64,000 nt of DNA from Saccharopolyspora indica. GTDB taxonomy: Bacteria; Actinomycetota; Actinomycetes; Mycobacteriales; Pseudonocardiaceae. The translations under genes and the position numbers were made by a program. Shown here in pieces: positions 46,440-54,624 of the stretch (positions within the stretch are counted from its first letter, which is position 1; every line of letters begins with the position of its first letter). The stretch is from the NCBI RefSeq assembly GCF_027853965.1, contig NZ_JAQGLB010000025.1, positions 1 to 64,000 on the forward strand, given 5' to 3'. Below the pieces are notes generated by a model that searched no databases, had not been told where the DNA came from, and worked only from the letters and a program-made list of their open reading frames with translations.

Positions 46440-47651
46440 TTGACCCGAGCACAGGGGTTGCGCCGGATCCGGGCCGACGTGCTGGTCCTGGCGCTGGGGA
46501 TGGTGGCGGTCCTGCTGGGCGTGTTCAGCACCGCCGGTGCCGCGGCCAAGGCGCCGAGCACGGCGATGCGCGGGGTGTGGATCGCCTCGGTGGCCAACAT
46601 CGACTGGCCGAGCAAGCCGGGCCTGTCCGCCGAGCAGCAGCAGGCCGAGTACCGGAAGCTGCTCGACCAGGCCGTGAACAACAAGTTGAACGCGGTGTTC
46701 GTGCAGGTCCGGCCGACCGCGGACGCGTTCTGGCCGTCGCCGCACGAGCCGTGGTCGCACTGGTTGAGCGGCGAGCAGGGCAAGGATCCCGGCTACGACC
46801 CGCTGAAGTTCGCCGTCGACGAGGCGCACCAGCGCGGGCTGGCGTTCCACGCCTGGTTCAACCCGTACCGGGTCAGCATGCAGGACGATCCGCAGGCGCT
46901 GGTGCCCGAGCACCCGGCGCGGCAGCACCCGGACTGGACCTTCGCCTACGGCGGCAAGCTGTACTTCGACCCGGGCGTGCCCGCGGCGCGCGAGTTCGTC
47001 ACCGAGGCGATCATGCACGCGGTGCGCAACTACGACGTGGACGGCGTGCACCTGGACGACTACTTCTACCCCTACCCCGTCGAGGGCGAGCAGATCCCTG
47101 ACGAGGACACCTTCGCCGAGCACGGCGGCGACTTCACCGACATCGCCGACTGGCGGCGCGACAACGTGAACCGGCTGGTGTCCGATCTGGACACCGAGGT
47201 GCACGAGGCCAAGCCGGACGCGCAGTTCGGCGTCAGCCCGTTCGGCATCTGGCGCAACGCCTCCAGCGACCCGGACGGCTCGGACACCAACGGGCTGGAG
47301 TCGTACTCGGCGATCTACGCCGACACCCGCAAGTGGGTCCAGCAGGGCTGGGTCGACTACATCGCCCCGCAGGTCTACTGGCCGATCGGCCACTCGGCCG
47401 CCGACTACGCGAAACTCGTTCCCTGGTGGTCGGAAGCGGTCGCCGGCACCGACGTCGACCTCTACATCGGGCAGGCCGCCTACCGCGTCGGCCAGGAGGG
47501 CTGGACCGATCCGGGCGAGCTGTCGGAGCACCTGGCGCTCAACGCCGAGAACCCCGGCGTCAAGGGCGACATCTACTTCAGCGCGAAGTCGCTGACCAGC
47601 AACGCCGCCGAGGCCATCGCCCGGGTGGTCGAGGAGCACTACGGCGGCTGA
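46440..47651 (+). CDS. secreted/anchored GHL10-type glycoside hydrolase (YngK-like)
   Basis: 403-aa protein with an N-terminal signal or anchor helix (residues ~14-35, VLVLALGMVAVLLGVFSTAGAAA). It is followed by a TIM-barrel of the GHL10/DUF187 family: MRGVWIASVANIDWPSKPGL, LNAVFVQVRPTADAFW, FHAWFNPYRV, YDVDGVHLDDYFYPYP and YIAPQVYWPIGH, all diagnostic. The acidic pair LDDYFYP is a likely catalytic site. It probably cleaves a cell-wall or extracellular glycan. The TTG at 46440 is used, preceded by GGCGGAGGCG. Its stop is directly adjacent to the convergent GntR gene. Confidence 0.88.
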   Translation: MTRAQGLRRIRADVLVLALGMVAVLLGVFSTAGAAAKAPSTAMRGVWIASVANIDWPSKPGLSAEQQQAEYRKLLDQAVNNKLNAVFVQVRPTADAFWPSPHEPWSHWLSGEQGKDPGYDPLKFAVDEAHQRGLAFHAWFNPYRVSMQDDPQALVPEHPARQHPDWTFAYGGKLYFDPGVPAAREFVTEAIMHAVRNYDVDGVHLDDYFYPYPVEGEQIPDEDTFAEHGGDFTDIADWRRDNVNRLVSDLDTEVHEAKPDAQFGVSPFGIWRNASSDPDGSDTNGLESYSAIYADTRKWVQQGWVDYIAPQVYWPIGHSAADYAKLVPWWSEAVAGTDVDLYIGQAAYRVGQEGWTDPGELSEHLALNAENPGVKGDIYFSAKSLTSNAAEAIARVVEEHYGG

Positions 47652-48353
47652 TCAGTCGCCCGGCTCGTCCCGGTAGATCTGCAGCCGGAGCTCGCGCGCC
47701 TTGGTCATGTGATCCCGCGCCAGGTCGTGCGCCCGGTCCGCGTCGCGCTGCTCGATCGCGTCGATGAGGGCGTGGTGCTCGGCCAGAGCTTCGGACCAGC
47801 GGCCCGGGACCTTCAGGGTGGTCGCCGGGTACCGGGTGAGGTGGTTGTTCAGGCGGGTCAGCAGGTCCACGATGGTGCCGTTGTGGCTGGCCACCCAGAT
47901 CGCCTCGTGCACCGCGCGGTTGGCCGCCGCCATCGCGGGCGGATCATCGGTCGCGGTGCCGTCCATCGCCGTCTGGGCGCGCCGGATGCGGATCAGGTCG
48001 AAGTCGCTGCGCCGCTGGGCGGCGGCGGCGGCCGCGGTGGCCTCCAGGGAGATCCGGACCTCGTAGATCTCCAGGATCTCCTCGGGGCTGCGGGTGCGCA
48101 CCCGCATGCCACGCTCGGCGCGTTCGACCAGGCCGTCCTGCTCCAGGCGGCGCAGCGCTTCGCGCACCGGTGTGCGGCTGGTGCCGTACTTCTCGGCCAG
48201 CACTAGCTCGACCAGTTGGGCCCCGGCCTCGAACGTGCCGTCGACGATCTCGCCGCGCAGCCGGTCGTACACCTCGGACAGCGCTGCCCCCTCCTTCTGC
48301 AGATCCGCTCGCGGCGGAGCACTCGACGAGCCACAGCATACCTCGGTATGCAT
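47652..48353 (-). CDS. GntR-family regulator, FCD subfamily
   Basis: Up to 233 aa. The winged helix is at residues ~25-95 (LSEVYDRLRGEIVDGTFEAGAQLVELVLAEKYGTSRTPVREALRRLEQDGLV), followed by a helical FCD ligand domain with the metal/ligand residues in AVHEAIWVASHN and LAEHHALIDAIEQRDADRA. The ATG at 48353 overlaps a GCATACC/GGTATGC palindrome, so either the mRNA is leaderless or the true start is downstream. GTG at 48272, or a CTG at about 48284 with AAGGAGG upstream, are candidates. It is the last gene of the catabolic operon and the likely regulator of both arms. Confidence 0.9.
   Translation of the reverse strand: MHTEVCCGSSSAPPRADLQKEGAALSEVYDRLRGEIVDGTFEAGAQLVELVLAEKYGTSRTPVREALRRLEQDGLVERAERGMRVRTRSPEEILEIYEVRISLEATAAAAAAQRRSDFDLIRIRRAQTAMDGTATDDPPAMAAANRAVHEAIWVASHNGTIVDLLTRLNNHLTRYPATTLKVPGRWSEALAEHHALIDAIEQRDADRAHDLARDHMTKARELRLQIYRDEPGD
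48336..48351. promoter_or_regulatory. 16-bp palindrome, candidate GntR operator
   Basis: GCATACC-TC-GGTATGC, perfect 7-bp arms, overlapping the most upstream possible gntR start codon. It lies between the hydrolase gene stop (48361) and gntR. Probably an autoregulatory site. Confidence 0.6.
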
Positions 48354-48360
48354 TGCGCCC

Positions 48361-49146
48361 TCAGGCGATCCGCACGGCCAGTCCCTCCAGGCCCGGCACC
48401 GCCGGGAACCGTTGCAGCACCTGAGGATCGTGGCCGGGCACGATCAGCTCCGGGCGGTCCGCCAGCGCGTGCAGGACGTCGAAGGCGTCGTACATCGTCG
48501 GCAGGTGCGTCACCACCCCGTAGGGCTTGCGCTGCTCGACGTTCTCGTAGAAGTGGGACGCGTCGGCGGCCAGCACCACGTTGCCCGCCGCGGTGCGGAC
48601 CCGCACCACCTGCAGGCCCGGGGTGTGCCCGCCGACCCGGTGCGCGGTCACCCCCGGCACCACCTCGTGCACCCCGTCGACCAGGCGCACCCGGCCGGTG
48701 AAGTTCTGCTCCACCAGGTAGCCGACGTCGGCGGGCTCCACGAAGTGCGCCAGCTGCCCGCGCGAGGCGTGCCGGGACGTCCAGAACGCCAGCTCCGACT
48801 CCTGCAGCACCACCTCCGCGCGCGGGAAGTCGGCCACGTGCCCGGAGTGGTCGTAGTGCAGGTGGCTGATCACCAGGTGGCCGATGCCATCCGGCTCCAC
48901 GCCCAGCGCGCGGATGGTGTCCATCGGGGAGCGCAGGTAGTCGCGATTGCCGCGCCGCGCCGCCGTTTCCGGGGTGAAACCGGCGTCGAAGAGCACCGCG
49001 CGGGAGTCCGAGACGGCCAGCCACACGTAGTAGGAGATCGGCCAGTCGTCCAGGGCGCACGGGTCGTGGCCGTAGAAGTGCTCACCGCGCACCGACGCGC
49101 CCCGGTGCGCGAACCTGATCGCGTAGACCTGGAACTCCTCAGCCAC
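48361..49146 (-). CDS. metallo-beta-lactamase-fold hydrolase (lactonase-like)
   Basis: 261-aa enzyme of the MBL superfamily, close in pattern to AHL-lactonase-like proteins. Di-metal motif HLHYDHSGH is near residue 100, with further ligands in VGGHTPGLQ, LAADASHF and the final VPGHDPQ. All are present, so it should be active. It may open a lactone or hydrolyse a thioester in the pathway. The GTG at 49146 has GGGAGG upstream and overlaps the flavoprotein gene by 8 bp; the ATG at 49173 lacks a ribosome site. Cytoplasmic. Confidence 0.87.
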   Translation of the reverse strand: MAEEFQVYAIRFAHRGASVRGEHFYGHDPCALDDWPISYYVWLAVSDSRAVLFDAGFTPETAARRGNRDYLRSPMDTIRALGVEPDGIGHLVISHLHYDHSGHVADFPRAEVVLQESELAFWTSRHASRGQLAHFVEPADVGYLVEQNFTGRVRLVDGVHEVVPGVTAHRVGGHTPGLQVVRVRTAAGNVVLAADASHFYENVEQRKPYGVVTHLPTMYDAFDVLHALADRPELIVPGHDPQVLQRFPAVPGLEGLAVRIA

Positions 49147-50611
49147 GGCGCGCCGACCTCCCGGCCCCGGCACCGGCCAGCCGCCCGAACACCGCTCCCG
49201 AGGTCAGGCCGCTGCCGCCCGGGTAGTTGCCGGAGAACAGCCCGCCGACCATCTCCCCCGCGGCGTAGAACCCCTCGATCGGCCGGCCGCCGGTGTCCAG
49301 GACCCGGGCGGACTCGTCGACGTGCAGGCCGCCGAAGGTGAAGGTGATGCCGCAGCCGACGACGTAGCCGTAGTACGGGGCGGTGTCCAGCGCCTGCGCC
49401 CAGTTGGACTTGGGCGGGTCGACCCGGGCGGCGCGGCCGTCCTTGACCGCCGGGTCGAACGGTTCGTCCATGATGGACTCGTTGAACTCCTCGACGGTGC
49501 GCTGCAAACCCGCCGCGTCGACGCCCAGCTCCGCGGCGAGCGCGGCGAGCGAGCCGGCCTGCGCGCCCGCGATCGGCCGCGAGTCGTACTCCTCCTTGCG
49601 CAGCAGCGGGCGGGTCTTGGCGTCGAAGAGCTGGAACGCGCGGCCCTGCGGCTGGTGCAGGATCTCCCGGCCGTACTTGGCGTAGGTGTAGTTGCGGAAG
49701 TCCGCGCCCTCGTCGACGAAGCGCTCGCCGTCGACGTTGACCACGATGCCGATCGGATAGCTCTGCCGGGTCAGCTGGTTGGTCAGCTCCCGGTTGCCGC
49801 CGGTCGGGCTGCCGTCGGCGTCCCAGGCGACGCTGTGGCAGGAACCCCAGTCGCCGTGCGGGGCGGCGCCGAGGGCCAGCGCGAGTTCGAGCACCTCGCC
49901 GGTGTTGGTGGGCGTGCCGCGGACCAGGGCGCGGTCCCAGCCCTCGCCGAGGTGCTCGGCGCGGCGCTGCGGGTCGGACTCGAAGCCACCGGCCGAGAGC
50001 ACCACGGCTCCGGCGGCGATCCGGTGCTCGGCACCGGCGGAATCGCGGTAGGTGACACCGCGCTCGGCCTGGTGCAGCGCGGTGACCTCCGCCCCGTAGC
50101 GGATCTCCACACCCGCTTCCAGCGCGGCCTCGGTGTGCTGGGCGATGAGCCCCTTGCCGCCGTCGACGGTGCCGACGAACAGGCCACCGGAGAACACCCA
50201 CTTGCCGTCCGAGAGGTAGGACTGCCGCTCGTACATCAGCCGCCACCTGATGCCCTTGGTGGCCAGCCAGCGCACCGCGTCGGCGGAGCGGGAGACCAGG
50301 ACCTCGGTCAGCACCGGATCGCACCTGCCGCCGGTGACCCGCCGCATGTCGGCCGCGAAGGCGCTCGCCGGGTAGGCGGGCACCACGGAGTCGGTGTGCC
50401 GCTCGTCGGGTTCGAGCAGGTCGGCGAACTCCTCGATGCCGTCGATGGCGAACCGGAACGCACCCGCGGTGTAGAACGAGTTGCCCCCGGCCGCGGCTTC
50501 GGGCGCCTTCTCCAGCAGCAGCACCTTCGCGCCCTGCTCCACGGCCGAGTGCGCGGCGGAGAACCCGGCGTTGCCGCCGCCGACCACCACCACGTCGAAC
50601 TGGTCGGTCAT
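49139..50611 (-). CDS. FAD-dependent dehydrogenase, TcuA/fumarate-reductase-like
   Basis: 490-aa flavoprotein of the succinate dehydrogenase/fumarate reductase superfamily, resembling FAD-dependent tricarballylate dehydrogenase TcuA. The FAD loop is VVVVGGGNAGFSAAHSAVEQGAKVLLLEKA at the N-terminus, followed by GGNSFYTAGAFRF. The middle has GAVVLSAGGFESDP, and the C-terminal FAD-binding part CGITFTFGGLHVDESARVLD and GFYAAGEMVGG-FSGNYPGGSGLTSG. It overlaps the dehydrogenase gene upstream by 4 bp and the MBL gene downstream by 8 bp. An electron-transfer partner (TcuB) is not visible nearby. The substrate is inferred to be a di- or tricarboxylate. Confidence 0.85.
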   Translation of the reverse strand: MTDQFDVVVVGGGNAGFSAAHSAVEQGAKVLLLEKAPEAAAGGNSFYTAGAFRFAIDGIEEFADLLEPDERHTDSVVPAYPASAFAADMRRVTGGRCDPVLTEVLVSRSADAVRWLATKGIRWRLMYERQSYLSDGKWVFSGGLFVGTVDGGKGLIAQHTEAALEAGVEIRYGAEVTALHQAERGVTYRDSAGAEHRIAAGAVVLSAGGFESDPQRRAEHLGEGWDRALVRGTPTNTGEVLELALALGAAPHGDWGSCHSVAWDADGSPTGGNRELTNQLTRQSYPIGIVVNVDGERFVDEGADFRNYTYAKYGREILHQPQGRAFQLFDAKTRPLLRKEEYDSRPIAGAQAGSLAALAAELGVDAAGLQRTVEEFNESIMDEPFDPAVKDGRAARVDPPKSNWAQALDTAPYYGYVVGCGITFTFGGLHVDESARVLDTGGRPIEGFYAAGEMVGGLFSGNYPGGSGLTSGAVFGRLAGAGAGRSARRG

Positions 50612-51519
50612 CCTTCGTCTCCCTCGTCGTCGGAGGTTTCGGTCATGGGGCGCCCGGTCCAGCGCTCCCAGAGCGTGGCGATCGAGGCGTAGTCGAGCCT
50701 GCCGAGCCCTTCGGCGACGCCGAGCTCGTAGACGGTGTGCGCGCCTTGGATGCCGAACAGCGGCACACCGGTGTCCTGGGCCATGGCCAGCGCCAGGGTG
50801 GAGTCCTTGCGGGCGGCCTCGGTGGGCATGCCGCCCTCGTAGTCACCGCGCAGGATCCGCTCCGCGAAGCGGTGCGTCAGCGGCCGCGTCAGCCCGGCTT
50901 CCGGCCCGGACAGCAGCGCGGCCAGCGCCGAACCGGACACCCCGGTGGCCGCGGCCAGCGCCCCGGCCTCGGCCAGCACCACCATCACGGCGTGCGCCAC
51001 CGCGTTGTTGATCACCTTCGCGGCCATGCCGCTGCCCACCGGGCCGAACCTGGTGGTGGTCGCGCTGATCGCGCCCATCACCCCGGCCACCTTGTCCACA
51101 TCGGACTCCTCGCCGCCGACCAGCAGCGTCGCGGTGCCACCGGCCATCTGGGCCACGCCCGAGAGGATCGCCGCGTCCACGACGCCGATCCCGTGCGCCG
51201 CGCAGATCCGCTGCTCTTCGAGCACGTCGGCGGGGTTGACCGTGCTGGTCTCCAGGATCACGCCGCCCGCGCGCATCCGCGGCGCGAGGTCGGCGATCAC
51301 CTGCAGCGAGATCTTCGGCGCGGGCAGCGAGAGCACCACGACGTCGGTCTCCGCGAGGTCGGCCACCGATCCGGCGGCGGTGACCTGCGGGTGCTCGACG
51401 GCCCGCGCGACCCGCTCCGGATCGAGGTCGAACACGCGAAGCGGACCACGCGCGGCTAGGCGCCCGGCGACCGCACCGCCCATGTTCCCCAGGCCACACA
51501 GCGAAACGGCGTCGCTCAC
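50608..51519 (-). CDS. 3-hydroxyisobutyrate-dehydrogenase-family oxidoreductase
   Basis: 303-aa NAD(P)-dependent beta-hydroxyacid dehydrogenase. The Rossmann loop is LCGLGNMGGAVAGRLAARG at the N-terminus; DAAILSGVAQMAGGTATLLVGG is the substrate-loop region. The catalytic lysine lies in GSGMAAKVINNAVAHAVMVVLAEA, and a C-terminal helical domain includes EGGMPTEAARKDSTLALAMA, where Lys/Asp contact substrate. It interconverts a 3-hydroxyacid and the semialdehyde. The GTG has GGAGAACGCCG. It sits between the ALDH and flavoprotein genes, suggesting hydroxyacid, then semialdehyde, then acid chemistry. Confidence 0.9.
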   Translation of the reverse strand: MSDAVSLCGLGNMGGAVAGRLAARGPLRVFDLDPERVARAVEHPQVTAAGSVADLAETDVVVLSLPAPKISLQVIADLAPRMRAGGVILETSTVNPADVLEEQRICAAHGIGVVDAAILSGVAQMAGGTATLLVGGEESDVDKVAGVMGAISATTTRFGPVGSGMAAKVINNAVAHAVMVVLAEAGALAAATGVSGSALAALLSGPEAGLTRPLTHRFAERILRGDYEGGMPTEAARKDSTLALAMAQDTGVPLFGIQGAHTVYELGVAEGLGRLDYASIATLWERWTGRPMTETSDDEGDEG

Positions 51520-51561
51520 CGGCGTTCTCCTTCCAGTTGACGAGTTCGTCGGGAAAAGAAT

Positions 51562-53043
51562 TCAGAGGCGGATCGAGAAGGGGTCCGGGGTCTGGCCGGT
51601 CAGGTCGATCATCACGTTCTTCGTGCTCAGGTACTCGTGCAGCGCTTCCTCGCCGCGTTCGCGGCCGTAGCCGGACTTCCGGGTCCCGCCGAACGGGGCC
51701 TGCGCGGCGCTGGCGCGGTAGGTGTTCACCCACACCGTGCCCGCCCGCAGCCGCTTGGCGACCCGGTGGGCGCGGGTCAGGTCGTTGGTCCAGATCCCCG
51801 AGGCCAGGCCGAAGTCGCTGTCGTTGGCGATCGCGACGGCCTCGTCGTCGTCGGCGAACGGGATCGCGCTGAGCACCGGGCCGAAGATCTCCTCGCGGGC
51901 CAGCGCCGAGGTGTTGGCGACGTCGGCGAACACCGTCGGCCGCACGAACAGGCCCTCGCCCAGCGCCGGTTCGTCGACCGGCGCGGCACCGGCCACCGCG
52001 CGGGCCCCGGACTCGACTCCGGCGGCGATGGCGCGCTGGATGCGGTCGCGCTGCGGCCGGTTGGCGACCGGCCCCATCTGCGTCCGCGGGTCCGCCGGAT
52101 CGCCGAGGCGGATCTCCGCGGCGCGCGCCGCGACCGCCTGCACCACCTGGTCGTAGACCGATTCGTGCACCAGCAGCCGACTGCCCGCGATGCAGGTCTG
52201 CCCGCCTGCCGCGAAGATCCCGGCGACCGCGCCGGTGACCGCGCGGTCCAGGTCGGCGTCGGCGAAGACGATGTTCGGCGACTTGCCGCCCAGCTCCAGG
52301 GTGACCGGGACCAGGTTCTTGGCGGCGGCAGCGGCGATCGCGCTGCCGGTCGGGACGCTGCCGGTGAAGCTGATCCGGTCCAGGCCGGCGTGCTCGGTCA
52401 GCGCGATCCCGGCCTGCGGGCCGCCGGTCACGATGTTGATCACGCCCGGCGGGAATCCGGCCCGCTCCACCAGGTCCGCCATCCGCAGCGTGGTCGCCGA
52501 GGCGTGCTCGGAAGGCTTGACCACCACGCAGCACCCGGCCGCCAGCGCCGGGGCGAGCTTGTTGGCCAGCAGCTGCATCGGCGAGTTCCAGGCGGTGATC
52601 AGGGCCGCGACGCCGATCGGCTCGGCCACCGTGTAGTCCAGGGCGTCCGGGGTGTCCAGCGGGATGGTGCGCCCGCAGAGCTTGTCGGCGTACCCGGCGA
52701 AGAACCGGTAGTTGCGGGCCGCGAAGCGCGCCTGGCCGGTGGTCTCGCGGACCAGCTTGCCGTTGTCGGCAGACTCCAGCCGCCCGAGCTCGTCGGCGTG
52801 CTCCTCGACCAGCCCGGCCAACCGGTGCATCAGTTCGGCGCGGCGGATGCCGGGAGTCGTCGACCAGCCGCCGTCGAAGGCGGCGCGGGCCGCGGCGACC
52901 GCGGCGTCGACGTCCTGCGGGCCGGCGTCCGGGACGGTGGCGAACTCGGCGGCGGTGAAGGGGTTGATCGCGGGCAGCTCCTGCCCGGTGGCCGCCCGCA
53001 CCCGCTGCCCGCCGACGAGCATCCGGAATTCGGGGTTGGTCAT
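51562..53043 (-). CDS. aldehyde dehydrogenase family protein
   Basis: 493-aa NAD(P)-dependent aldehyde dehydrogenase. Segments include AALITAWNSPMQLLANKLAPALAAGCCVVVKPSE, the nucleotide loop SFTGSVPTGSAIA, the catalytic Glu in LELGGKSPNIVFADADLD, the nucleophile Cys in AAGGQTCIAGSR, and EEIFGPVLSAIPF. All catalytic residues are intact. The ATG at 53043 has GGAG eight bases upstream; the frame extending to 53109 is rejected. It is the first gene of the minus-strand arm, preceded by a TTGTATACAA palindrome. Probably oxidises a semialdehyde of the pathway. Confidence 0.92.
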   Translation of the reverse strand: MTNPEFRMLVGGQRVRAATGQELPAINPFTAAEFATVPDAGPQDVDAAVAAARAAFDGGWSTTPGIRRAELMHRLAGLVEEHADELGRLESADNGKLVRETTGQARFAARNYRFFAGYADKLCGRTIPLDTPDALDYTVAEPIGVAALITAWNSPMQLLANKLAPALAAGCCVVVKPSEHASATTLRMADLVERAGFPPGVINIVTGGPQAGIALTEHAGLDRISFTGSVPTGSAIAAAAAKNLVPVTLELGGKSPNIVFADADLDRAVTGAVAGIFAAGGQTCIAGSRLLVHESVYDQVVQAVAARAAEIRLGDPADPRTQMGPVANRPQRDRIQRAIAAGVESGARAVAGAAPVDEPALGEGLFVRPTVFADVANTSALAREEIFGPVLSAIPFADDDEAVAIANDSDFGLASGIWTNDLTRAHRVAKRLRAGTVWVNTYRASAAQAPFGGTRKSGYGRERGEEALHEYLSTKNVMIDLTGQTPDPFSIRL

Positions 53044-53113
53044 GTGGCGCGCTCCGTGTCGGTCGTCGGCTTCGCGGCGCGCCTCGACATCCTCGGTCCA
53101 CATCGGCACGCCG

Positions 53114-53123
53114 TTGTATACAA
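53114..53123. promoter_or_regulatory. TTGTATACAA palindrome, candidate GntR(FCD) operator
   Basis: A perfect 10-bp palindrome of the TTGTATACAA type favoured by FCD-GntR regulators, 71 bp upstream of the ALDH ATG in the divergent control region. Further ATAC/GTAT half sites follow at 53127-53131 and 53227-53242. Confidence 0.6.
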
Positions 53124-53205
53124 AAGAATACGCACAGCGCGATGCCCTATGTCAAGCAAGGATCACCAGCCCACGAACAAGAGAGCGCACAAGGCAGAAA
53201 GGGTA

Positions 53206-53233
53206 TTGACGCCGAAGGACGCAAACGTATCCT
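53206..53233 (+). promoter_or_regulatory. sigma-70-type promoter for the transporter arm
   Basis: TTGACG (53206-53211), 16-bp spacer, TATCCT (53228-53233), 67 bp before the carrier ATG. The -10 overlaps GTAT-N8-ATAC (53227-53242), so regulator binding there would block transcription. Confidence 0.65.
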
Positions 53234-53300
53234 GCTGCATACAGTCGCGCTCCGCTGCATCCGCAGCGGCCGCCGTCGTCCCCCGCGGAGAGGAACAACG

Positions 53301-54569
53301 ATGTCCGCTGCGATCGCGACCAGCGTGTGCTGCCTGGTCCTGATGTTCGCCATGGCGATCACCTTCAACGTCAACATCGGCGCGCTCGGCTTCGTCGCCG
53401 CGCTGGTGGTCGCCACCGTCGGCGGGCTGTCCTCGGACCAGCTGCTGGAGTCCTTCCCGGCCGACATCTTCGTGCTGATCGCCGGGGTCACGTACCTGTT
53501 CGCGATCGCCCGCGAGAACGGCACCGTCGAGCTCATCATCCGGACCGGTGTGCGGCTGGTCGCCGGCAAGGTGGCGCTGATCCCGGTGGTGTTCGGCGCG
53601 ATCGCGGCCCTGCTGGTGGCCTTCGGGGTCTTCCCCTCCGCGGCGCTGGCGCTGCTGGCACCGCTGGCGATGACCTTCGCCGCGCAGTACCGGGTCAGCC
53701 CGCTGCTGATGGGCCTGATCGTGCTGCACGGCGTCAACGCGACGGCGATGTCACCGCTGAACTCCTACGGCGCGGTCACGCAGCGCGTGCTGACCGAGTC
53801 CGGGCTGGCCGACGTGTCGATCTGGTCGGTGTTCACCCTCTTCCTGGCGATGTACCTGCTGCTGATGACCGCGGTGTACTTCGCCTTCGGCGGCCTGCGG
53901 CTGATCCGGCGCGGCCACGGCGCGGAACCGGCCGTCGACGGCGTCGGCGCGGAGGTGACCAGCAGCGATGTCACCGGCGAGCAGAAGGTGACGTTGCTGG
54001 CCATCGCCGCGCTGGTGGTGCTGGCGCTGGGCTTCGGCCTCGACGTCGGGATCACCGCCTTCGGCCTCGGCGCGCTGCTCACCCTGTTCTTCCCGAAGCG
54101 GGCCGACGGCGCGATCCGGGGCATCTCGTGGAGCGTCATCCTGCTGACCTCGGGGCTGTTCGTCTTCGTCGGGGTCGCGAAGGAGGTCGGCGCGATCGAC
54201 TACGCCTCCCACGCGATCGGCAGCCTGGGCGACCCGGTCCTGACGACGCTGCTGGCGTTCCTGGTCGGCGGCGTGGTCTCGGCGTTCGCCTCCACCACCG
54301 CGACGCTCGGCGCGACGTTCCCCATCCTGATCCCGCCGCTGCAGGCCGCCGACTTCCCGCACATCCCCGGCGCGGTGGCCGGTTTCGGCGTGGCCGCCAG
54401 CGTCGTGGACGTCAGCCCCACCTCGCCCAGCGGCGCGATGCTGATGGCCAACGTCCGCAACCGCGACAAGCAGGTCTACTTCCGCCAACTGGTGTTCTAC
54501 GCGGGCGCGATGCTGGTCGCCGGCTCGCTCGTCCCGTGGCTCCTGCTGGTGGTGCTCGGCCTGGGCTGA
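53301..54569 (+). CDS. SLC13/MatC-like dicarboxylate carrier
   Basis: 422-aa polytopic membrane transporter with about 11-12 helices. The N-terminal ~150 residues match the dicarboxylate-carrier MatC N-terminal domain (NVNIGALGFVAALVVATVGGLSSDQLLESFPADIFVLIAGVTYLF). Two loop/helix signatures, HGVNATAMSPLNSYGAV and VSAFASTTATLGATFPILIPP, occupy the positions of the paired substrate-binding loops of the ion-transporter superfamily. It probably imports the organic acid handled by the cluster. The ATG has AGAGGAAC upstream. First gene of the plus-strand arm, divergent from the ALDH gene. Confidence 0.85.
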   Translation: MSAAIATSVCCLVLMFAMAITFNVNIGALGFVAALVVATVGGLSSDQLLESFPADIFVLIAGVTYLFAIARENGTVELIIRTGVRLVAGKVALIPVVFGAIAALLVAFGVFPSAALALLAPLAMTFAAQYRVSPLLMGLIVLHGVNATAMSPLNSYGAVTQRVLTESGLADVSIWSVFTLFLAMYLLLMTAVYFAFGGLRLIRRGHGAEPAVDGVGAEVTSSDVTGEQKVTLLAIAALVVLALGFGLDVGITAFGLGALLTLFFPKRADGAIRGISWSVILLTSGLFVFVGVAKEVGAIDYASHAIGSLGDPVLTTLLAFLVGGVVSAFASTTATLGATFPILIPPLQAADFPHIPGAVAGFGVAASVVDVSPTSPSGAMLMANVRNRDKQVYFRQLVFYAGAMLVAGSLVPWLLLVVLGLG

Positions 54570-54624
54570 GCATCCCGCGAACTCCCGAATCCGATCGCAC
54601 ACCGTCGCACGCCGAAGAGGTCCG

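Noticed and set aside
46216-46452. 78-aa minus-strand frame across the hairpin element
   Set aside because: It runs through the inverted-repeat arms and the glycosidase leader; composition is that of a shadow frame.
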